From: Aliikangiella coralliicola
GTDB taxonomy: Bacteria; Pseudomonadota; Gammaproteobacteria; Enterobacterales; Kangiellaceae
NCBI RefSeq assembly: GCF_007004725.1
Contig: NZ_ML660170.1
Span: 62,001 to 126,000 of the forward strand
DNA: 64,000 nt
Reading direction: 5' to 3'
Shown here: one piece after another, positions 26,366-36,563 of the stretch
How positions within the stretch are numbered: position 1 is the stretch's first letter
Layout: every line of letters begins with the position of its first letter
Made by a program: the position numbers and the translations under genes
Notes under the pieces: generated by a model
What the model was told of the DNA's origin: nothing
What the model saw: only the letters and a program-made list of their open reading frames with translations
Databases searched by the model: none

Positions 26366-29260
26366 TTATTCTCGCCCGCTATCAATAGAAAAACCCGTGT
26401 CATCAATCGCTTCAATAATTTGTTCAAACTCGAATAACTCGATAATACTGTCTAACTTTCGTGAGAGGCTTTCATTACTGTCTGCGATATTTTTACTGAG
26501 TTGCTCCAGAACTTCGATATCACCTCCAGCCGCTGCAACTCGTAATATCTCCAACTGTTTGTGTGGCAAGTTTTCAAGATCTTTAGAACTTAATGCGCTA
26601 GTTGGTTCGGGTCGCGATGACGGAACAGATTCATACCGGTAAGATACTGATAAATGTTTAGCGATGGTTTCAAACAAATGCTGGGCGCGGAATGGTTTGC
26701 GCACAAAATCATCGCACCCAGTCGACATAACTTTTGAACGTTCTTCTTCGAAGGCACTCGCGGTTAATGCGATAATAATTGTCTCCCGCCCTTCTGGTTT
26801 CCCCTTAATCCTTCGAATTGTTTCATAACCGTCGAGAATTGGCATTTGGAGATCCATCAAAATTAAATCTGGGCGCCACTCTTCCCATACTTTAATCGAC
26901 TCAAGACCATTTGCCGCGTCGCGGACATCGAAGCCCGCCTCATCCATTAGCTTCACCAACAACTCTCGCCCATCTGAACTATCGTCAACCACCAGTATCC
27001 GAAAAACTTTCTGCCCATCAGCCAACCCCACTACCCTTTGCGCTTTTGTATAAGGAATGATGTCTAGATCGTCTGATTCCTCTATGTCGATCTCAAATGC
27101 AAAATTAGTCCCCTTTCCGACTTTACTAACAATGTTAATTTTCCCTCCGAGCAACTGAGCAAATTCTTGACTAATAGCCAGCCCTAGTCCGGTTCCCTCC
27201 TTTGCCTGACGGCCAGACGCTGTTTGACCGAAAGGTTTGAAAAGCAATTTAATCTCTTCTTTGGAAATACCGGAGCCAGTGTCTTCAACTTCAAAACAGA
27301 GTCTGAGCGCTGAGTGCCTGACGCAAGCAACTCGCAATGTCACGCCACCACTAACGGTAAACTTCACCGCATTTGATAACAGGTTTATTAAGATCTGCCG
27401 CAACTTTCTCTCATCAGTTTTAATAAAGTGAGGAATGTGACTTATCCCTTTGAAGTTCAGCGCGATCCCTTTCGCCTGAGCACGCAGGCTGAACATATCT
27501 TCGATAGTGTGGAGCATTAGATGTAAATCAAAACTTTTTGGATCAAAGGTGGTTCGGCCAGCTTCGATTTTCGCCATATCCAATACATCATTAATTAAAT
27601 CGAGCAGATGTTCACCACTACGATGGATTGTATTTTGATACTTAAGCAAAATCTTCGGTAAGCTGGGAACACGCTTCGAGAGTTCTGAAAAACCAAGAAT
27701 CGCATTGAGCGGAGTGCGTAGTTCATGACTCATATTGGCGAGAAATACGCTTTTCGCCTGATTCGCTGCATCAGCTACATCTCTCGCTTTCTTGAGATCA
27801 ATATTTACCTTTTCAAGTTGAGTATTTTTACCCCCGATAATTCGATTGGCCCTGGTTTTTAGCCTAACTCGATTAATCAGTAAAAAAACTATCAATATGG
27901 ATAAAACTAACCCTCCCTGAAATGCCAGGCTAGTCGTCTTTTCCCGCTCAAGATTGGCTTCATTCATCGCCTGTTGTTGACGTAGCTTTTCAATTTCATG
28001 TTGTTTCCTGTCAACATCAAAACGGGTCTGCATTTCCGCAATCGCTTTATTATTTTCTTCATTGGTAATTTTATTTTTGATTTCAACATAAAGCTGATGT
28101 TCAACCAATGCCGTTTTAAAACGCCCCATTGATTCATAAATTTGAGAACGCAGCAAATGAATATCTCTGATATCGCTTCTTTCATTAATTTCAGTCGCTA
28201 GCTCTAGCGTGTGCTCAAGAACACTTAGTGAAGATGTTTTGTCACCTAACTCTGAGTAAATTTCTGCCAACGTGAAATAGGCATGGGAAAGGTTAACTTT
28301 ATCACCGAGTTTTTCTTTAAGCTTGAGAGATTCCAGAGTGTATTCTTTCGCTTGCTGAAGCTGCCCCATGTCTTTATAAAGTTCTGCAATATTACTCAAA
28401 CCGGACGCGACACCCCGCTCATTACCAACTTCACGCATTAGCACCAGGGATCGTTGATATTGGTCCATCGCTTTTTGAAACTTACCTTGTTCTCTAAAGA
28501 TAATCCCCATGTTGCTAATGGTCTTAGCCATATCTTCTACATTTCCATTTTTCTGGTAAATGGCGACGGCTTGTCGATAGTTTTCTAACGCTTTCTCATT
28601 CTGATCCAGCAGATGGTAGACGTTAGCAGAATTATTAAGCACTTTAGCAACTTCAACCTCATTATCAGCTTTTGTAAAGCGATCAAATGCCTGGAAATAG
28701 GCTTCAAGGGCCGGCGTATATTTATCCATCCGCCAATACGCATTTCCCATTTTGTTTAAAGCTTTCCCTTGACCGGTCAGATCACCTCGCTCTTCTTGTA
28801 ACTTCACCAATGATTTGTAAATCTCAATTGAACTATCGTAAGCCGCCAGATAATGGCGTTCAATATCACCCGTGTTTTGAATGGCTTTGGCAAGAAAAGC
28901 GGAGTTCTCGTGATTGCGCGCCAATTCTTCCGCACGAGCGCGCTGAATGAGAATTTCCTCACCAAAATTACGGCGTTTTATTTTAGCCTGAAGCAAAGCG
29001 TTGAGTAACTTAAGCTCAAGAGTTTCGTCTGGAAACTCTGCTAGTAAAGCGAGTGCTTCGTTACCGTATGAAATGGACTTGTTAGGAAATTTAACCTGGT
29101 AGGCGTGAGTTAACTCAATCAACAACTCGAGCCTTTCTTGACCCTCGCTCTGTTCCAGGCGTTTTTCAATGATTGAAGGATTCTGTTGCGCATTTGACTG
29201 CCACGTCACCCCGCTCACTGAAAGAATGATCAATAACCCGCAAATCGTTTTTGCGTTCAC
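26366..29260 (-). CDS. Hybrid sensor histidine kinase with N-terminal TPR domain
   Basis: 964 residues from a GTG start preceded by AGGA. A signal peptide ([13 protein letters not shown], cut near residue 25) leads to a periplasmic TPR region (about 60-400; repeats such as [28 protein letters not shown]). A membrane helix near 445 ([17 protein letters not shown]) follows. The dimerisation/phospho-acceptor domain has [11 protein letters not shown] (His about 511). The ATPase domain has an N box ([16 protein letters not shown]) and the G boxes ([16 protein letters not shown]). A receiver domain (about 755-870) has Asp about 803 in [15 protein letters not shown]. The last 100 residues are charged and helical. 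No response regulator gene is adjacent, so the output partner is unknown. The periplasmic TPR would sense a protein or peptide ligand by analogy to such kinases. Confidence 0.9.
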   Translation of the reverse strand: MNAKTICGLLIILSVSGVTWQSNAQQNPSIIEKRLEQSEGQERLELLIELTHAYQVKFPNKSISYGNEALALLAEFPDETLELKLLNALLQAKIKRRNFGEEILIQRARAEELARNHENSAFLAKAIQNTGDIERHYLAAYDSSIEIYKSLVKLQEERGDLTGQGKALNKMGNAYWRMDKYTPALEAYFQAFDRFTKADNEVEVAKVLNNSANVYHLLDQNEKALENYRQAVAIYQKNGNVEDMAKTISNMGIIFREQGKFQKAMDQYQRSLVLMREVGNERGVASGLSNIAELYKDMGQLQQAKEYTLESLKLKEKLGDKVNLSHAYFTLAEIYSELGDKTSSLSVLEHTLELATEINERSDIRDIHLLRSQIYESMGRFKTALVEHQLYVEIKNKITNEENNKAIAEMQTRFDVDRKQHEIEKLRQQQAMNEANLEREKTTSLAFQGGLVLSILIVFLLINRVRLKTRANRIIGGKNTQLEKVNIDLKKARDVADAANQAKSVFLANMSHELRTPLNAILGFSELSKRVPSLPKILLKYQNTIHRSGEHLLDLINDVLDMAKIEAGRTTFDPKSFDLHLMLHTIEDMFSLRAQAKGIALNFKGISHIPHFIKTDERKLRQILINLLSNAVKFTVSGGVTLRVACVRHSALRLCFEVEDTGSGISKEEIKLLFKPFGQTASGRQAKEGTGLGLAISQEFAQLLGGKINIVSKVGKGTNFAFEIDIEESDDLDIIPYTKAQRVVGLADGQKVFRILVVDDSSDGRELLVKLMDEAGFDVRDAANGLESIKVWEEWRPDLILMDLQMPILDGYETIRRIKGKPEGRETIIIALTASAFEEERSKVMSTGCDDFVRKPFRAQHLFETIAKHLSVSYRYESVPSSRPEPTSALSSKDLENLPHKQLEILRVAAAGGDIEVLEQLSKNIADSNESLSRKLDSIIELFEFEQIIEAIDDTGFSIDSGRE

Positions 29261-29683
29261 AATGAAAATCCTGGACGAACACTCATTAGCGTAAAAATTT
29301 CTCTGTCATAAACATCTGGGATATCAAATATAGAAATAACGTCCGTGCGCCAAGCCTACTATGATAACGAAGCTGATCTAACGCCCAAATAATACTGCTC
29401 ACGAAAACAACACGGTCAACAGCCGAACCAACTATTACGAAAAAAATCTCAATAAGAAATAATATAAAATATTATAGACAATATTTTACTTGCCGACGCT
29501 GATTAAAGACCTTCCTATAAACCACTATTCATCAAGTACGTTTAGCTCTTAACCCATACCTACAGAAATCTATCACCCGTTTCTAGAATTCTTCACTTTA
29601 ACTCATTGATTTTTATAAAACTAAATTCAGGGAGCTGACCCTAAGTTACCTCACATCGAACGAAATATTAAACAGCTCGGTTC
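29261..29683. other. Gap upstream of the hybrid kinase gene
   Basis: 423 bp, AT-rich, no credible ORF. It holds the short palindrome AGGGAGCTGACCCT at 29629-29642, 45 bp past the stop of the next minus-strand gene. Such GGGTCA/TGACCC words are often dispersed in genomes with RAYT transposases. Confidence 0.5.
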
Positions 29684-30505
29684 TTATGAGATGACCTCTA
29701 TAAATTCACCTGAGTTCCTGATTGGATCAAAGTCAGGGTCAGTTTGGGCCTTACGCTTATATTTTTCATTGATATCAATCGCGCGTTTTAAATGCGCTAA
29801 TGCTCGCTGGGTAAATTTATCTTTATCCGAATCGGCGGAAAGTAACGAGTTATAACAGGCAAGATTATATAAAAAATGTGCCTGCTCTTTTTTCGACAAG
29901 CTTTCTGACTGTACGCCGAGACTCAATACTTCAGATAATATTGATATCGCCTTTTTTACTTTACCAACTCGCCTGTAAAGCAAAGTTAGATAAGAAGCGA
30001 CTTGCGGGTCAAGGGGTTTCCTCCAGGGCAAAGATTCCAACTTTTTTATGATTGGCCCTAAATTTTCAGGGCTCAGGTTAGACTGCACGCCTAAAGTAGC
30101 GGCGCTAAGCGCGAACGAGCGCTCTACTTTATTCAGCTTTTTTCCCTGGGTGGTATTTGGTGGCGTGCTTGCCTTCTGGGCTGCTATTGTCGAGAATATG
30201 GAATTAAGATCGAGCGCTATCGGGTCAGAATTATCGGGAAAAAGAGAAAGAAAATTACTTTCATCTTTAAAATCGCCTGGAGCAAATAGTGCTTCTCTTT
30301 TACACCACAAGGTCAGAAAAAACATCACCGCAATAGCTGAAGGAAACAAGATAATAAAATAGACCAAAGCACTGACATATTCAGAATGGGTATCCGCCAA
30401 TATCTTTAAAGAAAAAGTAGAGATTGCTTCGATAAAAAACACAAATAGCGCAATGATGCCTAATGGATTTGTTGGGTAAATTCGATGTTTTCTTGATTCC
30501 ATCAT
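29684..30505 (-). CDS. Hypothetical membrane-anchored TPR-like protein
   Basis: 273 residues from the ATG at 30505, preceded by AAAGGAATTAGA, a good ribosome site; a start 72 bases earlier has none. Two hydrophobic segments (about 12-33, LGIIALFVFFIEAISTF, and about 45-65, VYFIILFPSAIAVMFFLTLW) are followed by a soluble part with TPR-like helices: SYLTLLYRRVGKVKKAISILSEVLSLG and ALAHLKRAIDINEKY. The C-terminus includes DPDFDPIRNSGEF, a common end of TPR proteins that describe distances to a set point. I see no enzyme motif. Neighbours give no functional clue; its gene faces the same way as the hybrid kinase gene but is 423 bp away. Confidence 0.65.
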   Translation of the reverse strand: MMESRKHRIYPTNPLGIIALFVFFIEAISTFSLKILADTHSEYVSALVYFIILFPSAIAVMFFLTLWCKREALFAPGDFKDESNFLSLFPDNSDPIALDLNSIFSTIAAQKASTPPNTTQGKKLNKVERSFALSAATLGVQSNLSPENLGPIIKKLESLPWRKPLDPQVASYLTLLYRRVGKVKKAISILSEVLSLGVQSESLSKKEQAHFLYNLACYNSLLSADSDKDKFTQRALAHLKRAIDINEKYKRKAQTDPDFDPIRNSGEFIEVIS

Positions 30506-30577
30506 TCTAATTCCTTTAAAGGGATTCCATTTTAGTAACACAATCTGCTTATTAGCACGCCAAGATATCGCGTACAA

Positions 30578-31003
30578 AGGATAGTATTCTTGTTCTAAAA
30601 TTACAAAAATTCGGGTAAAAATTTCAAGCCAACAGTTTTGTTTACCTTTTACTGAATGTGCAACTTTTATATTAATCTGGAAAGAAAAAATAATCGAGAT
30701 TTCGATGAGTGAAACAGTTATGTGAGAAAATTCAGCCTCGCCAAGATCTTTATAGTGACTGTCTGGATTTTTATGATCTAGTATTTTTTTGCGCTTTGAA
30801 TAGCAAATTAGACTCCCCTGCTTTCAAAGGCGCGCGTTTCGTCTCGCCTTTCTGAGTTGTCTCAAATAAACCAGACACCCCGATCATAAACAAACACCGA
30901 CAAAGTCAATCAGCAATTTCTTACAACAATTTAATCAATTATCAGTTCGAATATTTTGAATGGTCGGATAAACTACGGCCAATACTATTTTCAAGGACGA
31001 AAT
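30578..31003. other. Gap upstream of the RAYT transposase
   Basis: 426 bp without a gene. AAAGGCG (30826-30832) and CGCCTTT (30845-30851) form a hairpin with a CG-rich loop, REP-like in size and about 150 bp before the transposase gene. The remainder is AT-rich. Confidence 0.5.
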
Positions 31004-31975
31004 ATGGCAATCGCTCGAAAAGAACTCGTTGATTCAGAAACGCCTGGCTTTTACCACTGCATATCTCGATGTGTTCGACGCGCTTTTTTGTGTGGTGACG
31101 ATCCATTCACCGGTAATAATTGTGATCACCGAAAAGCGTGGCTAGAAAAACGGATGTTGGAATTGGCAGAAATTTTTGCCGTCCAACTTTATGCTTACGC
31201 AATCATGGATAATCACTACCATCTGGTGCTCTACCTCGATCCAAAAGCGCCCCTCAATTGGAGCAAAGAAAAGGTTGCTGAGAGTTGGTTACGAGCCTAT
31301 CCAGGCAAACTTGACAACCTCGAAAACCGGCATCTTCGAGAGTTGAAAAAACAAGCGATTATGGCGAACGATAAAAAGCTGAAGAAATATAGAAAAAGAC
31401 TCGGGAGCTTGTCCTGGTTTATGGCGCGACTCAACGAGCCTTTGGCCAAAAATAGCAATATTGAGGATAATGTCAAAGGTCGATTCTGGGAGTCTCGCTA
31501 TCAATCCATTGCACTTCTCGATGAAACCGCGGTCTTATCTTGCATGGCTTACGTTGATCTTAATCCCGTGCGCGCAGGAGTAGTTCAGGAACTGGAAAAA
31601 TCCCTGCATACCTCAATCAAAAAAAGAATTGATGAAGAAAGACGATTGGATGTTCCCATACAACCCGTTGCGGGAAACATCAACGGGCGCCCGATTCAAA
31701 TGAAACTGAACCATTATCTCCAACTCGTTGAATGGACAGGTAAAGCAATCGTCCATCCTGACAAAGCATCGATACCTCCCTATCTCGACAGTGTCTTTAA
31801 CAGACTTAATCTACAGCAAGACAACTGGCTCACTCAAATTCATCGACTGGGATTGAACAACCGGGCCATTGGCTCCATCGAAAAACTCAAACAAAGGGCT
31901 AGCGCATTAAAACGGAAATGGATTAAGGGTAGTAGCTTCTCCAAGCTGCTTTACGTTTCGACCAGTCAATCGTGA
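31004..31975 (+). CDS. REP-associated tyrosine transposase (RAYT, Y1_Tnp)
   Basis: 323 residues from the ATG at 31004, with AAGGA seven bases upstream; an earlier in-frame ATG at 30956 has no ribosome site. The HUH motif is DNHYHLVLY, and the catalytic Tyr lies in CMAYVDLNPVRAG. Other RAYT marks are GFYHCISRCVRRAFLCG and FWESRYQSIALLDE. These single-copy Y1 enzymes act on short palindromic REP sequences rather than on ends of their own. No IS ends, target-site duplication or passenger genes are visible, so it is a domesticated-type gene. Confidence 0.9.
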   Translation: MAIARKELVDSETPGFYHCISRCVRRAFLCGDDPFTGNNCDHRKAWLEKRMLELAEIFAVQLYAYAIMDNHYHLVLYLDPKAPLNWSKEKVAESWLRAYPGKLDNLENRHLRELKKQAIMANDKKLKKYRKRLGSLSWFMARLNEPLAKNSNIEDNVKGRFWESRYQSIALLDETAVLSCMAYVDLNPVRAGVVQELEKSLHTSIKKRIDEERRLDVPIQPVAGNINGRPIQMKLNHYLQLVEWTGKAIVHPDKASIPPYLDSVFNRLNLQQDNWLTQIHRLGLNNRAIGSIEKLKQRASALKRKWIKGSSFSKLLYVSTSQS

Positions 31976-32174
31976 GCAACAATTACTGATCCACAAGTTT
32001 ATTTATCCACTCTAAATTCACTCTCCTTTAAATCCTATTTGAGAACATTCCCACAAATAAATTAAGGAATCGAGTTATATCATGCGTTTTACGTATCTTT
32101 TCTTTTTTGCTAGCGTTTCGGCACTTGAAAATTAAATTGGGGTGTCTGTTTTAGTTTTGTGTTTTAGTTTTGGT

Positions 32175-32702
32175 TTAACCTTTCCGACCTACATTAACCC
32201 CAGTCGAAACAGCTAAACGCGGCGATGCGCCCCCGCGACGATGGTCATCATTGTTAAAACTCTGCTGAAATTTTCCCTGGTGTGAACACGACTGTGAGAT
32301 AGTCGTCGACCTGACATTGGCCTTGTTTGGTGAGTGAATTTGGGTAGTATTTACCGAATTAATTTGCCCGGAATCCTGCGAAGTATTATCGACCGTTTTA
32401 ACAAAAGATTGAATGCGAGAATTCATCGGCATCGACAATTTTGCCCTTAACTCTCTCCCATCAAAACGCCTGATTTGTACAGAAAATTTCCCTTTGTTAT
32501 TGGAATAAGAAATTCTCGCCATTCTATTATCATCTATTTTTACTTCATGATGTTTACCCGGTTCAGATTTGGCTTGTCTGATGGTATGAGAAAGGTCAAT
32601 TTCTTTCCCTTGATGTTTTATTACTGTAGGTTCGTTGCCTTTTGTCAATGAAACAGTTACTTCTCTTATGTTATGCGTATTACTTGTACCTTTATCATCC
32701 AT
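32175..32702 (-). CDS. Hypothetical protein, basic and Ser/Asn-rich
   Basis: 175 residues. The first 95 look like a small folded domain (VTVSLTKGNEPTVIKHQGKEIDL, ARISYSNNKGKFSVQIRRF). The rest is low-complexity, rich in Ser, Asn, His and Gln, probably disordered, ending in VNVGRKG. No signal peptide or membrane segment; one Cys. I recognise no family. It is transcribed in the direction of the tRNA-Arg gene, which lies 100 bp upstream, and 199 bp separate it from the RAYT gene. It could be an accessory gene at a tRNA integration site. Confidence 0.55.
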   Translation of the reverse strand: MDDKGTSNTHNIREVTVSLTKGNEPTVIKHQGKEIDLSHTIRQAKSEPGKHHEVKIDDNRMARISYSNNKGKFSVQIRRFDGRELRAKLSMPMNSRIQSFVKTVDNTSQDSGQINSVNTTQIHSPNKANVRSTTISQSCSHQGKFQQSFNNDDHRRGGASPRLAVSTGVNVGRKG

Positions 32703-32802
32703 ATCAATAACCTAGTATTAAAATAATTAGATAAAATATAGTCTCAAAATCACGCAGATTCAAAACATAAAAATTGGTTGAAAAGGCAGGAACTAAAATC
32801 AA

Positions 32803-32879
<77 letters not shown>

Positions 32880-33039
32880 ATATTAAGAAAATCAGGATTG
32901 ACCAAAAAAGAAAGATTAATAAAGACTTTATAAAATCGAGACTCTAAAATCATCTGCCCGGAAAATCCAGGCGATATTCTCGCTTAAATGAACGCTGCCA
33001 TCAAGCTAAATTAATCTAAGTTCGGGTTAAATAGTCCAC

Positions 33040-34311
33040 CTAAAAAATTCGCCAGCGAATACCAGCTGAAACACTCGTTCCTTCATACTCATAATCAGGA
33101 TTAGAACTGACAAAAGCACCAGACTCAATACCGAAATACAGGCCCAGTTTGGTGTCGTATAAAGTCGCTAAAATCCACTCATAATCAAAACTCAAGGTAA
33201 CGCCATGCCTTTCCTTAATTTCCTCATCAAGCCCTGTGGTGTCTTGATCGAGCTGATTCTCATAGGTGAACTTAGAATATTTAAGTCGTCCCTTGAGAAT
33301 ATGATAATCAGCTAAAACATACTTGGTAGAAATTGAAATAGAACTGGCGTTAGCATTCCAATAACCGCTGGAATTATCGCGGCGATTATTATATTTGAAG
33401 GAATATCTCCAACGCACACTGCTATCGGGGCGATAGACATAACCCATTTTCACGCCATAGTAGTTATATTCCAATTGAGAGTCAGCAATATCATCCCCTT
33501 GCAAGTCTTTCGCGCGGCGATCAACAAAATCACGTTGAGTCACTTCAGTATCAAGGAAAAAACGCCCGCTGTCCGATGGTCGATAATCAATATCAAAACC
33601 GATCCTGTTGTGGTCATAATCCAGGTTACTTAAACCGGCAATGGTAAACTCTTCATAGGCTTTTTGACGTTGCTGTAGTTTCAGTTTAAAGGTGGTATTT
33701 TGCTTGGTTTTATAAGACAGCTCGCCATTGTAATTGGTGGTCTCTGCATCATATCGATCGGCAATTGACTGACCACCAAATGTCGCCACCAAACCAGTTA
33801 CCTTACTGACGTAGGTTTCATCATTGACCATATGATCAGCAGATAGCTTGTAGCGAAAACGATATTTCTTAATTTTAAACTTCGACTTAAACGCAAGATC
33901 TAGCTCACCTTTAAACCAGTCTGCCCTTTCATCGTTAAAATAATGGGCTTTTTTAGCATAAGCTTTGGCGTAAAACATCCTGTCATAATTTGCGGAAAGC
34001 TTGAAATCAGCAAAGGCAAACTCTTCCTGCTTTGGCGCGCGAGCATCGGATAAATTATGCGGATTGTCATCCAGCCCGTACAGTCCGGTTAAGTATAAAT
34101 CAGCCGAAGACGCCATTGGCGCATAAAACGATAAGCCAGAAACTAGCAGACCGGAAATCAAGATGTTTCGATTTAACGATTGCTTGATAGACTGTTTAAT
34201 TCGCCGTTTAACTGGCTGAATAACGAGCTGTTTATGAGAGCTCTCGCCCATCCCTTTGCGAACATTCACAACCTGCCTGGCGAACTCTCGTTTGACGTAT
34301 TTTCTTATCAA
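33040..34311 (-). CDS. Outer-membrane beta-barrel protein of the transglutaminase/ATP-grasp operon
   Basis: 423 residues if it starts at the TTG at 34311. A signal peptide lies at about 48-72 (NILISGLLVSGLSFYAPMASSA); the basic 47 residues in front make the start uncertain and a later start is possible. The mature chain alternates polar and aromatic residues and ends in SAGIRWRIF, as outer-membrane barrels do. Strands such as FRYKLSADHMVND and RWRYSFKYNNRRD show no plug domain. Its barrel is larger than eight strands. It follows the TPR gene by 95 bp and is presumably the last gene of the operon. Role unknown. Confidence 0.7.
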   Translation of the reverse strand: MIRKYVKREFARQVVNVRKGMGESSHKQLVIQPVKRRIKQSIKQSLNRNILISGLLVSGLSFYAPMASSADLYLTGLYGLDDNPHNLSDARAPKQEEFAFADFKLSANYDRMFYAKAYAKKAHYFNDERADWFKGELDLAFKSKFKIKKYRFRYKLSADHMVNDETYVSKVTGLVATFGGQSIADRYDAETTNYNGELSYKTKQNTTFKLKLQQRQKAYEEFTIAGLSNLDYDHNRIGFDIDYRPSDSGRFFLDTEVTQRDFVDRRAKDLQGDDIADSQLEYNYYGVKMGYVYRPDSSVRWRYSFKYNNRRDNSSGYWNANASSISISTKYVLADYHILKGRLKYSKFTYENQLDQDTTGLDEEIKERHGVTLSFDYEWILATLYDTKLGLYFGIESGAFVSSNPDYEYEGTSVSAGIRWRIF

Positions 34312-34406
34312 TTTTTATCTCAACTGCAACTATTTAATTTCAAACCACCTGAAACTGACGGGCTGTTCTGAACTCAATAAACCGCATAACTCAATTTATC
34401 TTAGGC

Positions 34407-36563
34407 TTATTGGTCACTATTTGTGCCGTCAGAAATAAAAACTCGCCTTAATTCTAGCGCATCTTTGTTATTGGGAGCGAGCTTAAGGATCAATTCTATC
34501 TGTTTATCGCAAAGATTGAATTGACTAGTTTCACAAAAGCTGCGGGCGTATAGTAGCCTTGCCGCCACATCCCCTTCTTTTTGCTGCAAATACTCCTCCA
34601 GCAACACCAGCGCCTGTTGCGATTGTTTTTGGCTGGAGCGCAGGCGTGCTATGCGATACAGCGTATTACTATATTCGCGACTGACCTCAGTCAAGCTTTC
34701 AAAAGTCTGTAGTGCCAGATCTGACTTGCCGTCCTGTTCAAGGTAGTCAGCGAGACGATAAATAGCCCTTTTATAACGGGGGTTCTCCGCCAGAATCGCC
34801 TGCAACTGTTCGACCGACTGCTCGGACAGTCCGTTTCGCCATAAAATACGCGCTTTCAGCAATAAGTACTTTTTGTCTTTTGGGCGTAGCTGAATTGCCC
34901 TGTCTATCGCGGTTTCGGCAATACTTAACTTTCTTTTTGCGTATGTTTGTAACGCAACTTGATAGGCGATCTTATGGTTGTCAGGTAGTCTTTCAAACAA
35001 CTCAGCGAGCATCTCAACGCCATTATCTGACGGCTTTTTCTCTGCCTCCTCCGCCGACTGATTCACTTTTTTGTCCTTATTATTAGCACCTCGCTCAATG
35101 AGTGCTAATGCTAATCGGTAACGCCCAGGTAAATAGTAAACACTGTCCGTCGCTATCTTGCGTAAATAAATTTCTGCATTTCTTGGTTTTGCCAGTGCCA
35201 GATAAGCCCTTCCGATTAAATAATAGGCAAGGTTGTTATCCCTGTTTTTTTTCAAACTGGATTTAGCGGTCGTTAAACTTGGCCGGTATTGCTTGGAAAT
35301 ATATTGCTCCAATGCGCTCGCCAGCGTTTTTTCCTGATTACTCGAAATGTGTTTTTGTAACAGCCTTAATTGCTTACTCGCATTTAACGGTCTACCCTGT
35401 TCTAAGTAGCTCATCAATAACAAAAGCCTCGGATTGACCGATTCTTTCGACTGTTTAAGCGCCTTTCTCAAAACGCTAATCGCCTCAGAATACAACATGT
35501 TGGAAAACAGATAATCGGCGTATTCAGCCAATAAACGGAAGTTTCTTGGGTCGATCCCAACGGCTTTATCATAGGCCTGCCTGACCACCTTTGACGGACT
35601 TCCATTGGCTTGCTCTGCCCTGGCTAACTTACGCCAGGTCAAAGGATGAGAAGGTCGATATTCAATCGCTTTTTTGTAGTTGGCAATTGAAGACTGAAAC
35701 TCTCCCAGTCCGACCTCCGCATCAGCCAGACCCGCGTAGGATTTCGCTTTACGAGTGGCAGATGTATAGCTCACCGCCGATGCAAATAATGTTTTGGCTT
35801 GTTGGAATTGATTCTGTCGCAACAGTAGCAGCCCCAGATTAATCGACGCACGCTGATGAGCCGGCCGTTTGGCGAGTAATGACTGGTATTGTTCGATAGC
35901 CTGCGCTATCTCACCGGTGTTAGATAAACACTTTGCATAACTGAAAGATAACCCATATTGGTCTCTGATTGATTCTTCAAGTGGCGTTATCAACGGCAAT
36001 GCCGCTGTATAGTCTTTACGAGCAAGCAAGCTCTCAACAATATGAACGATTACCGAATAAGTCTGGTTTTGATTTTTTAACGCGACTACTTGAGGATGAG
36101 TCATAATTTTAGCGGCTTCAATCGTTCCGCCAACGTAGAGTGATTCTATTTCATCAGCTAAGTCAATGATCTTCGCACTGTAATCAACCGAGCTATTTTC
36201 AGTTTCATTGTTTAACGGGTTTTCCTCTGCCAGTTCATCGCTTTCTGTGGTGACTAAAACTTTAATCGGTGCTTCTTCCCGATTGGATAAGGCACTTTCA
36301 AATAATATTAATGCAATACCTAAAAATACAAATGAAACCGTCAAAGGAATTGCGTTGGCGAGGTGTTTAACCGGGGTAATATCGCCGCTATCATCACTAA
36401 TTTCGTCCATATATTGTTGTGGGTAATCGTTAGCTGTTTTGTTCGAAGCGGCTTTTTTCGGAGCGTTTTTTTTCGGAGCAGATATACTTGATACTGATGC
36501 CCTTGACTCAGACTCATCTGTACCCTGTTCATTGATCATATCAGGTGTTTTGGAATTGGCCAT
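34407..36563 (-). CDS. Membrane-anchored TPR protein of the same operon
   Basis: 718 residues from the ATG at 36563, which has GAGGG four bases upstream and overlaps the preceding gene by 23 bp; a start 33 bases earlier lacks a site. A Lys/Ala-rich cytoplasmic N-terminus (KKNAPKKAASNK) precedes one helix (about 70-90, IPLTVSFVFLGIALILFESAL), after which the rest should be periplasmic. It contains at least ten TPR-like repeats, e.g. ALPLITPLEESIRDQYG, AIEQYQSLLAKRPAHQRASINLG, AETAIDRAIQLRPKDKKYLLL. The TPR solenoid is likely a docking surface between the inner-membrane fusion protein and the barrel. No catalytic motif. Confidence 0.82.
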   Translation of the reverse strand: MANSKTPDMINEQGTDESESRASVSSISAPKKNAPKKAASNKTANDYPQQYMDEISDDSGDITPVKHLANAIPLTVSFVFLGIALILFESALSNREEAPIKVLVTTESDELAEENPLNNETENSSVDYSAKIIDLADEIESLYVGGTIEAAKIMTHPQVVALKNQNQTYSVIVHIVESLLARKDYTAALPLITPLEESIRDQYGLSFSYAKCLSNTGEIAQAIEQYQSLLAKRPAHQRASINLGLLLLRQNQFQQAKTLFASAVSYTSATRKAKSYAGLADAEVGLGEFQSSIANYKKAIEYRPSHPLTWRKLARAEQANGSPSKVVRQAYDKAVGIDPRNFRLLAEYADYLFSNMLYSEAISVLRKALKQSKESVNPRLLLLMSYLEQGRPLNASKQLRLLQKHISSNQEKTLASALEQYISKQYRPSLTTAKSSLKKNRDNNLAYYLIGRAYLALAKPRNAEIYLRKIATDSVYYLPGRYRLALALIERGANNKDKKVNQSAEEAEKKPSDNGVEMLAELFERLPDNHKIAYQVALQTYAKRKLSIAETAIDRAIQLRPKDKKYLLLKARILWRNGLSEQSVEQLQAILAENPRYKRAIYRLADYLEQDGKSDLALQTFESLTEVSREYSNTLYRIARLRSSQKQSQQALVLLEEYLQQKEGDVAARLLYARSFCETSQFNLCDKQIELILKLAPNNKDALELRRVFISDGTNSDQ

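Noticed and set aside
31004-31975. Active insertion sequence
   Set aside because: A single Y1 transposase without ends, target-site duplication or passenger genes; it fits a RAYT.
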